A DNA stretch of 25,993 nucleotides from Victivallales bacterium (GTDB taxonomy: Bacteria > Verrucomicrobiota > Lentisphaeria > Oligosphaerales > Lenti-02): NCBI GenBank assembly GCA_018648945.1, contig JABGQJ010000018.1, forward strand, positions 1 to 25,993, written 5' to 3'. Under the pieces are notes generated by a model. It was not told the DNA's origin and made no database searches. It saw only the letters and a program-made list of their open reading frames with translations. The translations under genes were made by a program, and so were the position numbers. Of this stretch, positions 8,874-16,987 are shown one piece after another. Numbering within the stretch: the first letter of the stretch is position 1; every line of letters starts with the position of its first letter.

Positions 8874-8927
8874 ATGAGTCGGCCTTTCCCGCGGGGAATA
8901 CCAGATTGATCCATCGAGGCCAGACCT

Positions 8928-11900
8928 GTGCAAGCTCGCAATCGACAACGTGGACATGGACGGTGGCTGGCACTCCTGCTCGTCGTCCTTGTGGCGTTCC
9001 TCGGGCTGGTCCGGCAACTGGACGCTCCGCACCAAGCAGGACGCGAGCGCCACGGGCAACCCCTGCCACCCGCGCTCGCCGCTGCCAGGCCAGCGGTCCC
9101 GATGGCACCCGCCCCCACGATGGCGAGCAGCGGCCCCAAGGAAGCGGCAGCACCGTCGGCAATCACCTGGGACGATGGCGATCCCGCACCGCCGCCCAGC
9201 CACCCTGAGATCGTGGTTCTCTCCTCGACCTTGCGGGAGACATTGGCTGAGATCCGCTTCCCCTCTCCCGTGCTCACCCCCGTGACCCATCGCGGACGGC
9301 AGGTGGTAGCGGTGGACATGCCGGGGAACCGCCCGCTCAAGGAAGCCAACCAACCGGCGCTCCCCGTGGACCGTTGGGATGTGATCCTCCCTGTCAACGC
9401 CCAGGCCTCCCTGGAGATCGTCTCGATAGACGATGAGACCGTGCCCTCCGTGCCGCCGATTCCCTCGGCCGGCTTTGGGCGCCGCCCCGATCCACTGCCG
9501 GCGGGAGACTTCGGCAAGGCCTATGCTTCGGGGCAACCGTTTCCGGCCCAGGTGGCACGCCTCACGCCCACCTACCAGATCCGGCAACTGCGGGGAACCG
9601 GCATCGTGATCCACCCCGTGCGCTACCTGCCAGCGGCAGAGGCGCTGCAGGTGATCCGGTCGGTCCGGCTGCGCGTGCGCTACACTCCCACCATGCCGGG
9701 GGGCACGATCTCCCATCCCCCCCGCCCACGCTCCAGCGCCTTCCGCGCGCTGGCCAACTCCCGGTTCGAGAACTACGAAGCGATGGTCACCACCACCGCC
9801 GCAACCCGTGCGGATGGCAGCCTCCACAACAGCGACAAACTCCTCATCGTCGTCCCGGACGCGTGGGAAGGAGTGCAGGACGACTTCGTCCGCTGGAAGC
9901 GGCAGCGGGGACTGACCGTCTCCGTGGCTGGCTACCCCAGCGACACCGGCGAGGGCGTGCCCGCCCTCACCAGCTACCTGCAGACCGCCTACGACAGCAA
10001 TCAGATCACCTATGTGCTCCTGATCGGCGACGAGGATGCCATCCCACATGGCGAGGGGGATCAAAAAGGCGGCACGCCTTCGGACACGGTCTACACGCTA
10101 GTAGCTGGCGCCGATCACTACCATGATCTGCTCATCTCGCGGATCTCCACGCCCGCCTCTCCGAGGGCCGCCACGTTGCTTGCCAAAGCGGTCGCCTACG
10201 AGAGGGACCCAAATACCACCGACGGCTGGCATGCGCGGGCGACCATGGTTGCCTCGAGCCAGGTATCCACCACCTCCGCCGCAAGTCCCTACTATGGCAA
10301 GACAGACTACGAGCACCTGGGAGCCCTCCGGACCCTCCTTCTGGCCAGTGACCTCTTCGACTCGGTCGCAGAGGCGTACCAGGGAAGTGCCAGCGGCACG
10401 AGCGCGAAGGTGTCGTCCGCCTGGAACGCGGGACATGGGCTCCTGTACTACCTCGGCCATGGCTCGGCCACGACCTGGACCAGCGTCCCGTACGGCACCA
10501 CCGATGTCGAGGCGCTCACCAACGGTACCGCCCTGCCCTTCGTGATCAACGGCGCCTGTGTGAATGGTGCCTTCCAATACTCCCCGCCCTGCCTTGCCGA
10601 AGCCATGCTCTGGGGGAACACGACCAACGGCGCGGACGGCAGTGGTGGGGCCATCGCCGTCATCGCCTCCACCACGAATATGGACTGGGATCCCCCCATC
10701 GCCATGCTCGATGCCTTCACCGGCTATTACTTGGGCGAGAGCGCGTTCACAGTGGGCGACCAGGACCTGGCCGACCAACCCGTGCTCTGGGACGCGAGCA
10801 GCCTCGCCTTTGCCAGCATCCAGCGGGCCATGGACTACTGCGCCAGCGCCAACGGCGACGGGCTGAACGCGCTGGAGCTCATCATGCAGCAAACCCATCT
10901 CTTCGGCGATTGCACGCTGGGGGTCCGCACAGTCACGCCCCGGGCCCTGGTCGCCGCCCACGTCGACACCGTCTCTCCCGGCACTGGCCTGGAAGTGACC
11001 GTCAATGCGCCGGAGCGCGGTCCTGTGGCAGCGGCCACGGTGACCCTCACGGACGCTGCCGGCAACATGAGCACGGCCGTGACGGATGGCACCGGCAGGG
11101 CGACGGTACCGGCAACAGCCTTCGTGCCAGGCGACACGGTCACCCTGACGGTCTACGAGCGCAACTCGCTGCCGTACCAGAAGACCGGTCTCCCCGTCGG
11201 AGACGGCACCGTGGTCATCCTGGCCGCCCAACCGCCGACCGGCTTCCAGGCCGAGCCCTTCTCCCACACCTTTGCCGCCGTCGCCGGAACCCCTCCCTAC
11301 TCGTGGTCGGTATCCGCTGGTGCCTTGCCCCCAGGCATGTCGCTGAACGGAACCACGGGAGAATTCTCAGGCAGCCCGACCACAGGCGGAGACTTCGCCT
11401 TCACCGTCCAGGTCACGGACGCCAGTGCCGATCCGGACCAGGACCAAATGGCCGTCGTCTGGACCGTGGGGCAGGCCGTTCAAATCTCAGACCAGGACCT
11501 CGCTGAAGCAACCGTCGGCACCCCCTACAGCGCCGCCGCGAGTGCCACGGGCAGCTTCCCCCCCTTCACCTTCTCCATGACGGGTGGGAGCCTGCCGCCA
11601 GGGCTCTCCCTCGCTACGGACGGCACGATGGCCGGCACGCCAACCCGCCAGGGCAGCCACACCTTCGCTCTCCGGGTAACCGACGAGAAAGGACGCACCG
11701 ACGAAGCCGCAGTTGGCATCACCGTGGCAGCCGCAGCCGCAGTCACCATCCTGACGACAGACCTCGCGGACGCAACCATCGGCATCGCCTACTCAGCCCA
11801 ACTGGAGGGCGCAGGAGGCTCGGGAGGCGGCTATGTATGGGAGCTCGCCTCCGGGACACTCCCGGCTGGCCTGACGCTCTCCGCCAGCGGCACGATCCAG

Positions 11901-14900
11901 GGCACGGCGACCACCCATGGCACGGCGACCTTCACTGTCCGCTTGGCCGACGACACCCTCCCCCCGCGCACCGCAACGCAGGAGTTCTCGCTGGTCGTCG
12001 GACAACCAGTGACGATCACGACCACCGCCTTCCCCCCAGCCATGGCAGGCCTGGCCTACAGCACCCAAATCACCGCCGTCGGCAATTACGTCCCCTTCGC
12101 GTTCACCACCATTGGGGGGACCACCTACACACAACAGACGACCGCCTCCACCTTCGTGGAGGGAGGCACGCTACAGGCCGATTGGCGCGGCGACGAGACC
12201 CATCACGCCCTGGACCTCGGCTTTGCATTCCCGTACTTCGGGCAGACCTATACAAGCTGCGAGGTCGGCGACAACGGCTACCTCGTCTTCGGGGGCGATG
12301 GTCCCACCACAGGGCTGAGCGGCGATTGCTGGAACGCAACGGCAGCCCAGTTCGCCACCTTCCGCATGATCGCCCCCTTCTGGAGCGATCTCCTCATCCT
12401 GGAGGGAGCTGCGGACACCGGCATCTGGCTCACCCAGACTGCCAACAGCGTCACGATCCGTTGGCGGGGGCTGGACTACCACTACGTAGCGGGAGGAGAT
12501 GACCCGCCAGACTTGGTGAACATGGCCGTGACCATCCATGCTTCGGGCCGAATCGTCTTCTCGTACGGCTCCATCCGGACCGCCAACCGCGTCATCGTTG
12601 GGCTCAGCAACAGCGGCGAACCAGCCAGTACCATTCTCTATGATCACGGCTGGGACCAGTATGCCCCCGACTATGTGACGGGGTGGAGCGAGGCGGCAGA
12701 CCGCGTCTTCGTTCCCCAGGGGTTGGTGCCTCCCGGCCTCTCGCTCTCTGCGGCAGGCCTCCTTTCGGGGACACCCACCGAGGCCAGGACCTACGAGCTC
12801 ACTGTCCATGTTGCCGACGCCAGCGGCAATGTGGATCAGGCCACGCTCGCCCTGGAAGTACGCGAGAACCAGGTGGACACCAACGGCGACGGTGACCTCG
12901 ACAATGACGAGATCCTCGCCTATATCGAGCGCTGGCAAGCCGGGGAAGTGCCTGAGGCCGATGTCGAGGCAGCCGTCCATCACTGGCAGCTTGGCCCTCC
13001 CGCCAGCAGGCAGGAGAGCCGCTCGGTCGCCGCCGCTCCCTCGCCGCGCAGCAGTCTGATCGTGACCTTCGGCGACAGGGCGACGCTGGATCGCCTTGCC
13101 GACCACGGACTCACCATCACCTCCGTGCATGGCAACCAAGCCTACATCCACGCCACGGCCGAAGAACGGGCCTGGCTGCGGGCGCTGGGGTTGCCGACGG
13201 TCGAAGAGGCACCCTCCGTTTCCCGTGCGGCGCCCGCCACCTACGCAGCGCTGGCCACTGAGCTCCAGACCATGGCTGACACCCACCCGACACTCTGTCG
13301 AATCGAGCAGATTGGCACCTCAGTGAACGGCAAAGAGCTGCTGGCCCTGGTCATCTCGGACTTCCCCCATACCGACGAGGACGAGCCGGAGGTGCGCATC
13401 GTTGGTGGCATCCATGGCGACGAGCGGCTGGGAGCGACCCTCTCCTTCCGTCTTGCCGATTGGTTGCTCACCAACTACGGCGGCACCGATGCGGACGGGG
13501 TGCGTGCCACGGCGCTGGTCGATGGCACGGAACTGTGGGTTCTGCCCATGCTCAACCCCGATGGCTGGGAGGCAAACACCCGGGAGAACGGCAATGGGCA
13601 GGATCTGAACCGCAGCTTCCCAGACGGCATTGTCGGCGCCGTCAGCACAGTGTTCGCAGAGGGCGCTCCCGACACCAGCGGCATGGAGCCCGAGACGGCC
13701 GCCTTCATGGCCTGGACCGCCGCCCGGCGTTTCACACTGGGTGCCACGCTGCACACCGGTGCCAAGTTGGTCTGCTACCCCTACGGCAATCGCCAGGACG
13801 GTGCCTCGCTTTACAGCGCCACTCCCGACGATGCGCTCTTCATCGATCTCTCCCACGCCTACGTGGACAACCACCCGGATATGGCGACCGACGGCACCGT
13901 GACCGGCGGCATCATCAACTCGTGCGACTGGTATCGCGTCCTGGGCGAGTTGCCCGACTGGGCCTACCGCTACACCGGCAGCCTCGAGGTCACGGTGGAA
14001 CTCGACACGCCGGATGCCCCGCCGGAAGACCCGGCCTGGGCAGACAACCAGGAATCCATGCTGGCCTTCATCCAGTACGCCCAACGCGGGATTCGCGGCA
14101 TCGTCCGGGACGCGGTCACCGGCACCCCCCTGTCCGCTGCCATCGGAATCACGGGCAACAGCCGAGAGGTATACACCGACCCTGATGCGGGCGACTACCA
14201 CCGCGTGCTGCTCCCCGGAACCTACAGCGTGACCGTCTCTGCCCCCGGCTACCTGCCGCAGACTGCGGTGGGCGTCGTGGTCGCCGGCGAGGCCGCCACC
14301 CGCCTGGACCTGGATCTCACGCCAGATACCGGGCAACACCGGCTGTACCGCTCCTTCCCCACCGTTCTGTACACGGCGGATGCGGCCAACACGGTCTCGC
14401 TCGAAGTCGATGTGGACGAGGCCGCCTCCCCCAGCGCCTTCATCGTCGCCGAAACTCTGCCTGACGGGTGGGTATACCAAGCCAACTCGGCGGTGGATAC
14501 GGAAAGTGGGGACGCCCTGGCCTCCCCGCGCATCGATGGCCATACCGTGTCCTGGCTGTTCTGGCGGACCGACGTGCACGACCAGCAGTTCGACTACACG
14601 GCCCTGGCGCCACGAATCCGCAACGACACAGCGGTGTTCGGAGGTGTCTTGGTCACCGCGACGGGAAGTGCCGCCGCAAGCGGAGACACCACCTGGCTGG
14701 CCCAGACCGAAAGTCGCTTCGCCCTCGAACTGGCCACAGGCTGGAATCTCATTTCCCTGCCACTGGAACCAGACGACAGCCGCCCGGCCAGCCTGTTTGG
14801 CGAGAGTTCAGGCATCGCCGTCTGGGACTGGGACTGTGCCGCCCTACGCTACCGCGTGCCCGGCCAGCTCAAAGCAAAGGACGGCTATTGGGTCTACGCT

Positions 14901-15137
14901 CCCGGACCCGCCTCCTTCATCATCGAGGGCGACGCGCCCCCCGACAACGAGCGGGACTTCACGCAGGGCTGGAACCTCTTCGGCCCGCTTGATGACCGCG
15001 CGCTGCTCGACGAGACGTTCTTCCGCGGCAACACGATCGAGTGGAGCGAAGACTCCTACCGTGCCGCCTCAAGTTTGCTTCGCTGCCGCGGGTACTGGAT
15101 TCGCGCAGCTCTGCCTGGTCCGGCCGCCCTCCGCTAG
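8928..15137 (+). CDS. Exported C25 (gingipain-like) and M14 carboxypeptidase fusion
   Basis: A 2069-residue protein with two peptidase domains. Order: N-terminal signal or anchor (residues 14-29, WLALLLVVLVAFLGLV, after an Arg-rich n-region); a prodomain to about 290; C25 peptidase about 295-665 with His511 (YYLGHGS) and Cys544 (INGACVNGAF); an Ig-like domain about 688-748; four He_PIG-type Ig domains (about 771-850, 853-936, 941-1026, 1028-1311), the fourth interrupted by a nidogen-like domain at about 1068-1262 (FPYFGQTY, DNGYLVFGG); a dockerin-like EF-hand about 1314-1361 (DTNGDGDLDNDEI); M14 carboxypeptidase about 1440-1715 with His1496 and Glu1499 (HGDE), His1609 (LHTG) and catalytic Glu1691 (VTVELDT); a carboxypeptidase-regulatory domain about 1720-1797; and two C-terminal segments starting WNLISLP and WNLFGPL. 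No T9SS or PEP-CTERM sorting tail is seen. GTG 8928 has GAGG 8 bases upstream. It is predicted to digest external proteins. Confidence 0.85.
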   Translation: MQARNRQRGHGRWLALLLVVLVAFLGLVRQLDAPHQAGRERHGQPLPPALAAARPAVPMAPAPTMASSGPKEAAAPSAITWDDGDPAPPPSHPEIVVLSSTLRETLAEIRFPSPVLTPVTHRGRQVVAVDMPGNRPLKEANQPALPVDRWDVILPVNAQASLEIVSIDDETVPSVPPIPSAGFGRRPDPLPAGDFGKAYASGQPFPAQVARLTPTYQIRQLRGTGIVIHPVRYLPAAEALQVIRSVRLRVRYTPTMPGGTISHPPRPRSSAFRALANSRFENYEAMVTTTAATRADGSLHNSDKLLIVVPDAWEGVQDDFVRWKRQRGLTVSVAGYPSDTGEGVPALTSYLQTAYDSNQITYVLLIGDEDAIPHGEGDQKGGTPSDTVYTLVAGADHYHDLLISRISTPASPRAATLLAKAVAYERDPNTTDGWHARATMVASSQVSTTSAASPYYGKTDYEHLGALRTLLLASDLFDSVAEAYQGSASGTSAKVSSAWNAGHGLLYYLGHGSATTWTSVPYGTTDVEALTNGTALPFVINGACVNGAFQYSPPCLAEAMLWGNTTNGADGSGGAIAVIASTTNMDWDPPIAMLDAFTGYYLGESAFTVGDQDLADQPVLWDASSLAFASIQRAMDYCASANGDGLNALELIMQQTHLFGDCTLGVRTVTPRALVAAHVDTVSPGTGLEVTVNAPERGPVAAATVTLTDAAGNMSTAVTDGTGRATVPATAFVPGDTVTLTVYERNSLPYQKTGLPVGDGTVVILAAQPPTGFQAEPFSHTFAAVAGTPPYSWSVSAGALPPGMSLNGTTGEFSGSPTTGGDFAFTVQVTDASADPDQDQMAVVWTVGQAVQISDQDLAEATVGTPYSAAASATGSFPPFTFSMTGGSLPPGLSLATDGTMAGTPTRQGSHTFALRVTDEKGRTDEAAVGITVAAAAAVTILTTDLADATIGIAYSAQLEGAGGSGGGYVWELASGTLPAGLTLSASGTIQGTATTHGTATFTVRLADDTLPPRTATQEFSLVVGQPVTITTTAFPPAMAGLAYSTQITAVGNYVPFAFTTIGGTTYTQQTTASTFVEGGTLQADWRGDETHHALDLGFAFPYFGQTYTSCEVGDNGYLVFGGDGPTTGLSGDCWNATAAQFATFRMIAPFWSDLLILEGAADTGIWLTQTANSVTIRWRGLDYHYVAGGDDPPDLVNMAVTIHASGRIVFSYGSIRTANRVIVGLSNSGEPASTILYDHGWDQYAPDYVTGWSEAADRVFVPQGLVPPGLSLSAAGLLSGTPTEARTYELTVHVADASGNVDQATLALEVRENQVDTNGDGDLDNDEILAYIERWQAGEVPEADVEAAVHHWQLGPPASRQESRSVAAAPSPRSSLIVTFGDRATLDRLADHGLTITSVHGNQAYIHATAEERAWLRALGLPTVEEAPSVSRAAPATYAALATELQTMADTHPTLCRIEQIGTSVNGKELLALVISDFPHTDEDEPEVRIVGGIHGDERLGATLSFRLADWLLTNYGGTDADGVRATALVDGTELWVLPMLNPDGWEANTRENGNGQDLNRSFPDGIVGAVSTVFAEGAPDTSGMEPETAAFMAWTAARRFTLGATLHTGAKLVCYPYGNRQDGASLYSATPDDALFIDLSHAYVDNHPDMATDGTVTGGIINSCDWYRVLGELPDWAYRYTGSLEVTVELDTPDAPPEDPAWADNQESMLAFIQYAQRGIRGIVRDAVTGTPLSAAIGITGNSREVYTDPDAGDYHRVLLPGTYSVTVSAPGYLPQTAVGVVVAGEAATRLDLDLTPDTGQHRLYRSFPTVLYTADAANTVSLEVDVDEAASPSAFIVAETLPDGWVYQANSAVDTESGDALASPRIDGHTVSWLFWRTDVHDQQFDYTALAPRIRNDTAVFGGVLVTATGSAAASGDTTWLAQTESRFALELATGWNLISLPLEPDDSRPASLFGESSGIAVWDWDCAALRYRVPGQLKAKDGYWVYAPGPASFIIEGDAPPDNERDFTQGWNLFGPLDDRALLDETFFRGNTIEWSEDSYRAASSLLRCRGYWIRAALPGPAALR

Positions 15138-15165
15138 CACACCTCATTTTTGACCCCGAACAGGG

Positions 15166-15194
15166 TTGCATGACAGGCAACGCGGGGGTATCAT
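15166..15194 (+). promoter_or_regulatory. Possible promoter for the TIGR04073 gene
   Basis: TTGCAT (15166-15171) and TATCAT (15189-15194) are 17 bases apart, about 60 bases before ATG 15255. A short inverted repeat GTTGC/GCAAC (15165-15181) overlaps the -35 box. The -35 match is weak. Confidence 0.35.
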
Positions 15195-15254
15195 GTAGCA
15201 AAGTCCACGCAAGAGTCCATTTTCCACCCGCCCCCCATCGAAAGGTTACTCTCT

Positions 15255-16127
15255 ATGATGACACTGAGAAGAGGCAAGCAGTTCATCGCCATGTTGGCTA
15301 TGTCGTCATGCCTGGCAGGAGTTGCCGGGGCTGGTGAGGCCGACTTCGTAAACGATTTCTTCGTGCGTTGCGAACTCTATGTGTGGAATCGCTTCGCCGA
15401 TTTCCTCGAGACCAGCCGAGGCGGCTTGGCCGTGGGTCCCGCAATCGGCGCCGAAATCGCGATCACCGAGTACGCTCAACTGGGTGCCTACACGGCCAAC
15501 GAGCATGGTGTCAGCTTCCCGGTTTCCTTCCCTAGCGTTACCGGCGTCCTCATCTCCCCCCCCTTGTGGACCGTGCCCTTCCTGGAAGGCAAGGGCATCC
15601 TCACCAAGCACCAGGGCAAATACTCCACCGCGAGTTTTGGTCCTCGGCGGCGGGAATCCAGCATCGCCAGGGAGGTCCGTTTCAAGCGCCAGAAGTGGGA
15701 TGTGCGGGCCCAGGTTGGCCTCGGGCTGGTCCATGCCTACTACAACTTCGACACCCTTGAGGCCTACGACTTCCTCGCCGGGATCTTCACCCTCGACCCC
15801 AAGCACGACGACGAGCGCCTTGATCCTACCGTGATCCGCCGCCCGGCCCGCCAGCTTGGTCGTGGATTCGCCAACGTGGTTGGGGCTCCCATGGAGATCC
15901 CACACACGATGATCCAAGTCACCGACATGCATGGCGATTTCGCCGGCGCCACAACCGGTGTGGCCAAGGGCCTGTGGCGCTTTGCCATACGTGGGGGCGT
16001 GGGCATCATGGAAATCGTTAGCTTCCCCATGGGATGGAACAACGTGATTGAGCCCGAATATCCCTTCCAACCCGTTCGCTCCACCGAGTGGAGGATGAAC
16101 CGGCCCGACTTCCGCGAGAGGCTCTAG
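15255..16127 (+). CDS. Exosortase system-associated protein, TIGR04073 family
   Basis: Exported protein of 290 residues with a clear signal peptide (about residues 1-26; MLAMSSCLAGVAGAG contains the likely cut site). The C-terminal part, from about residue 200, has the TIGR04073 pattern: RQLGRGFANVVGAPMEIP, a spacer, then GVAKGLWRFAIRGGVGIMEI and SFP. Such proteins are found in genomes with exosortase/PEP-CTERM systems, and their role is unknown. The middle (about 30-190) has a tract resembling other PVC exported proteins (GLAVGPAIGAEIAITEYAQL) that I cannot name. ATG 15255 is chosen over ATG 15258 because AAAGG lies 9 bases upstream. A strong terminator follows. No exosortase gene lies in the window. 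Confidence 0.75.
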   Translation: MMTLRRGKQFIAMLAMSSCLAGVAGAGEADFVNDFFVRCELYVWNRFADFLETSRGGLAVGPAIGAEIAITEYAQLGAYTANEHGVSFPVSFPSVTGVLISPPLWTVPFLEGKGILTKHQGKYSTASFGPRRRESSIAREVRFKRQKWDVRAQVGLGLVHAYYNFDTLEAYDFLAGIFTLDPKHDDERLDPTVIRRPARQLGRGFANVVGAPMEIPHTMIQVTDMHGDFAGATTGVAKGLWRFAIRGGVGIMEIVSFPMGWNNVIEPEYPFQPVRSTEWRMNRPDFRERL

Positions 16128-16152
16128 CTTCCCCCACCCAAGCCGAATTCCC

Positions 16153-16193
16153 AGAGCGGGGCCTTCTTCCAAGAGAGGCCCCGTTCTCTTTTT
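16153..16193 (+). terminator. Rho-independent terminator after the TIGR04073 gene
   Basis: The arms are AGAGCGGGGCCT (16153-16164) and AGGCCCCG, then TT, then CTCT (16176-16189), so 12 bp pair with a 2-base bulge and an 11-base loop. T residues run to 16193. It separates the TIGR04073 gene from tonB and makes a tonB start upstream of 16153 unlikely. Confidence 0.85.
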
Positions 16194-16216
16194 CCACAGT
16201 TACCCGAAGCACCGCC

Positions 16217-16987
16217 GTGAAAGACCTCCTGGGAGACGAGAGACTGTTCTACACGCGCCCCGGGGCAAGTGTCCCCAGGCGTCTGGGGATCATCCTCGCG
16301 GCCCTCCTGCTAACCGCCGGGACCGTCCTGCTCATTCCGCTCTCGGACGCGCTCAGGAGGAAGCCAACCGAGAAGCTGGACCTGCAGACGGTTGGCACGG
16401 TCGTCTGGCGCCCCCCCCCCCCCCCCCCGCCCCGACGACTCATGAAGCCGCCGCCACCGGCCAAACCCCGCAAACCGGTCGCAGCAAAGAGCAAGCCCAA
16501 ACTCCCGACGCGCCCCCCGCGACCTCAGCAGAAGACGCCCCGGTTGCCGTTGCGCCTCGATTTCCAGACCCCTCGGTTCGAAGCGGACTTCGCGCTGAAC
16601 TTCACCATCGACCCCACCGTGACCGAGATTCCCGACATCGCTGAGTCTCCCTCGCCACCGCCCTCCCCTCCGGCCCCGCCGCCTGAGAAAAGCACCTACG
16701 AAAGCGATGAGGTGGACGAGGATCCCGTTCCCACCTCACGCCCTCAGCCCATCTACCCCCGCTACGCGAGAAATCGCGGCAGAGAGGGCCATGTCGATCT
16801 CCAGTTCACCGTCGACAAGCAGGGCAAGGTCCAGGACGCAGTTGTTATCGACGCCAAGCCCGGCCAAGTCTTTGAGGCCTCTGCCTTGCGAGCAATCCGC
16901 AGGTGGACATTCAGGCCCGGCATCCGCGACGGTAAGCCCGTCGCCACCCGCCTCGAAATCCGCATTCTCTTCAAACTGGACCGATGA
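16217..16987 (+). CDS. tonB: Energy transducer TonB family protein
   Basis: Inner-membrane protein that carries proton-motive-force energy to outer-membrane receptors together with ExbB and ExbD. It has 256 residues from GTG 16217. A short cytoplasmic N terminus is followed by one transmembrane helix (about residues 23-42, LGIILAALLLTAGTVLLIPL), a long Pro/Lys-rich periplasmic spacer (several PPPP runs, about 65-175), and a TonB C-terminal domain (about 176-256) with the YP motif (IYPRYARNRGREGHV) and AIRRWTFRPG. The frame is open back to 16088, but that would overlap the previous gene and cross a strong terminator. No ExbB or ExbD gene is in the window. The gene contains an 18-base C run. 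Its stop overlaps the TPR gene start by four bases. Confidence 0.87.
   Translation: MKDLLGDERLFYTRPGASVPRRLGIILAALLLTAGTVLLIPLSDALRRKPTEKLDLQTVGTVVWRPPPPPPPRRLMKPPPPAKPRKPVAAKSKPKLPTRPPRPQQKTPRLPLRLDFQTPRFEADFALNFTIDPTVTEIPDIAESPSPPPSPPAPPPEKSTYESDEVDEDPVPTSRPQPIYPRYARNRGREGHVDLQFTVDKQGKVQDAVVIDAKPGQVFEASALRAIRRWTFRPGIRDGKPVATRLEIRILFKLDR
16411..16428 (+). repeat. C18 homopolymer inside tonB
   Basis: Eighteen consecutive C residues encode part of a seven-Pro run directly after WR in the TonB spacer. A gain or loss of one base would shift the frame and remove the C-terminal domain. Nearly all C residues here are within CCC codons. Confidence 0.9.

Noticed and set aside
16088..16216. An upstream start for tonB at 16088
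   Set aside because: It would overlap the TIGR04073 gene and read through a strong terminator; GTG 16217 gives a normal N terminus ahead of the transmembrane helix.
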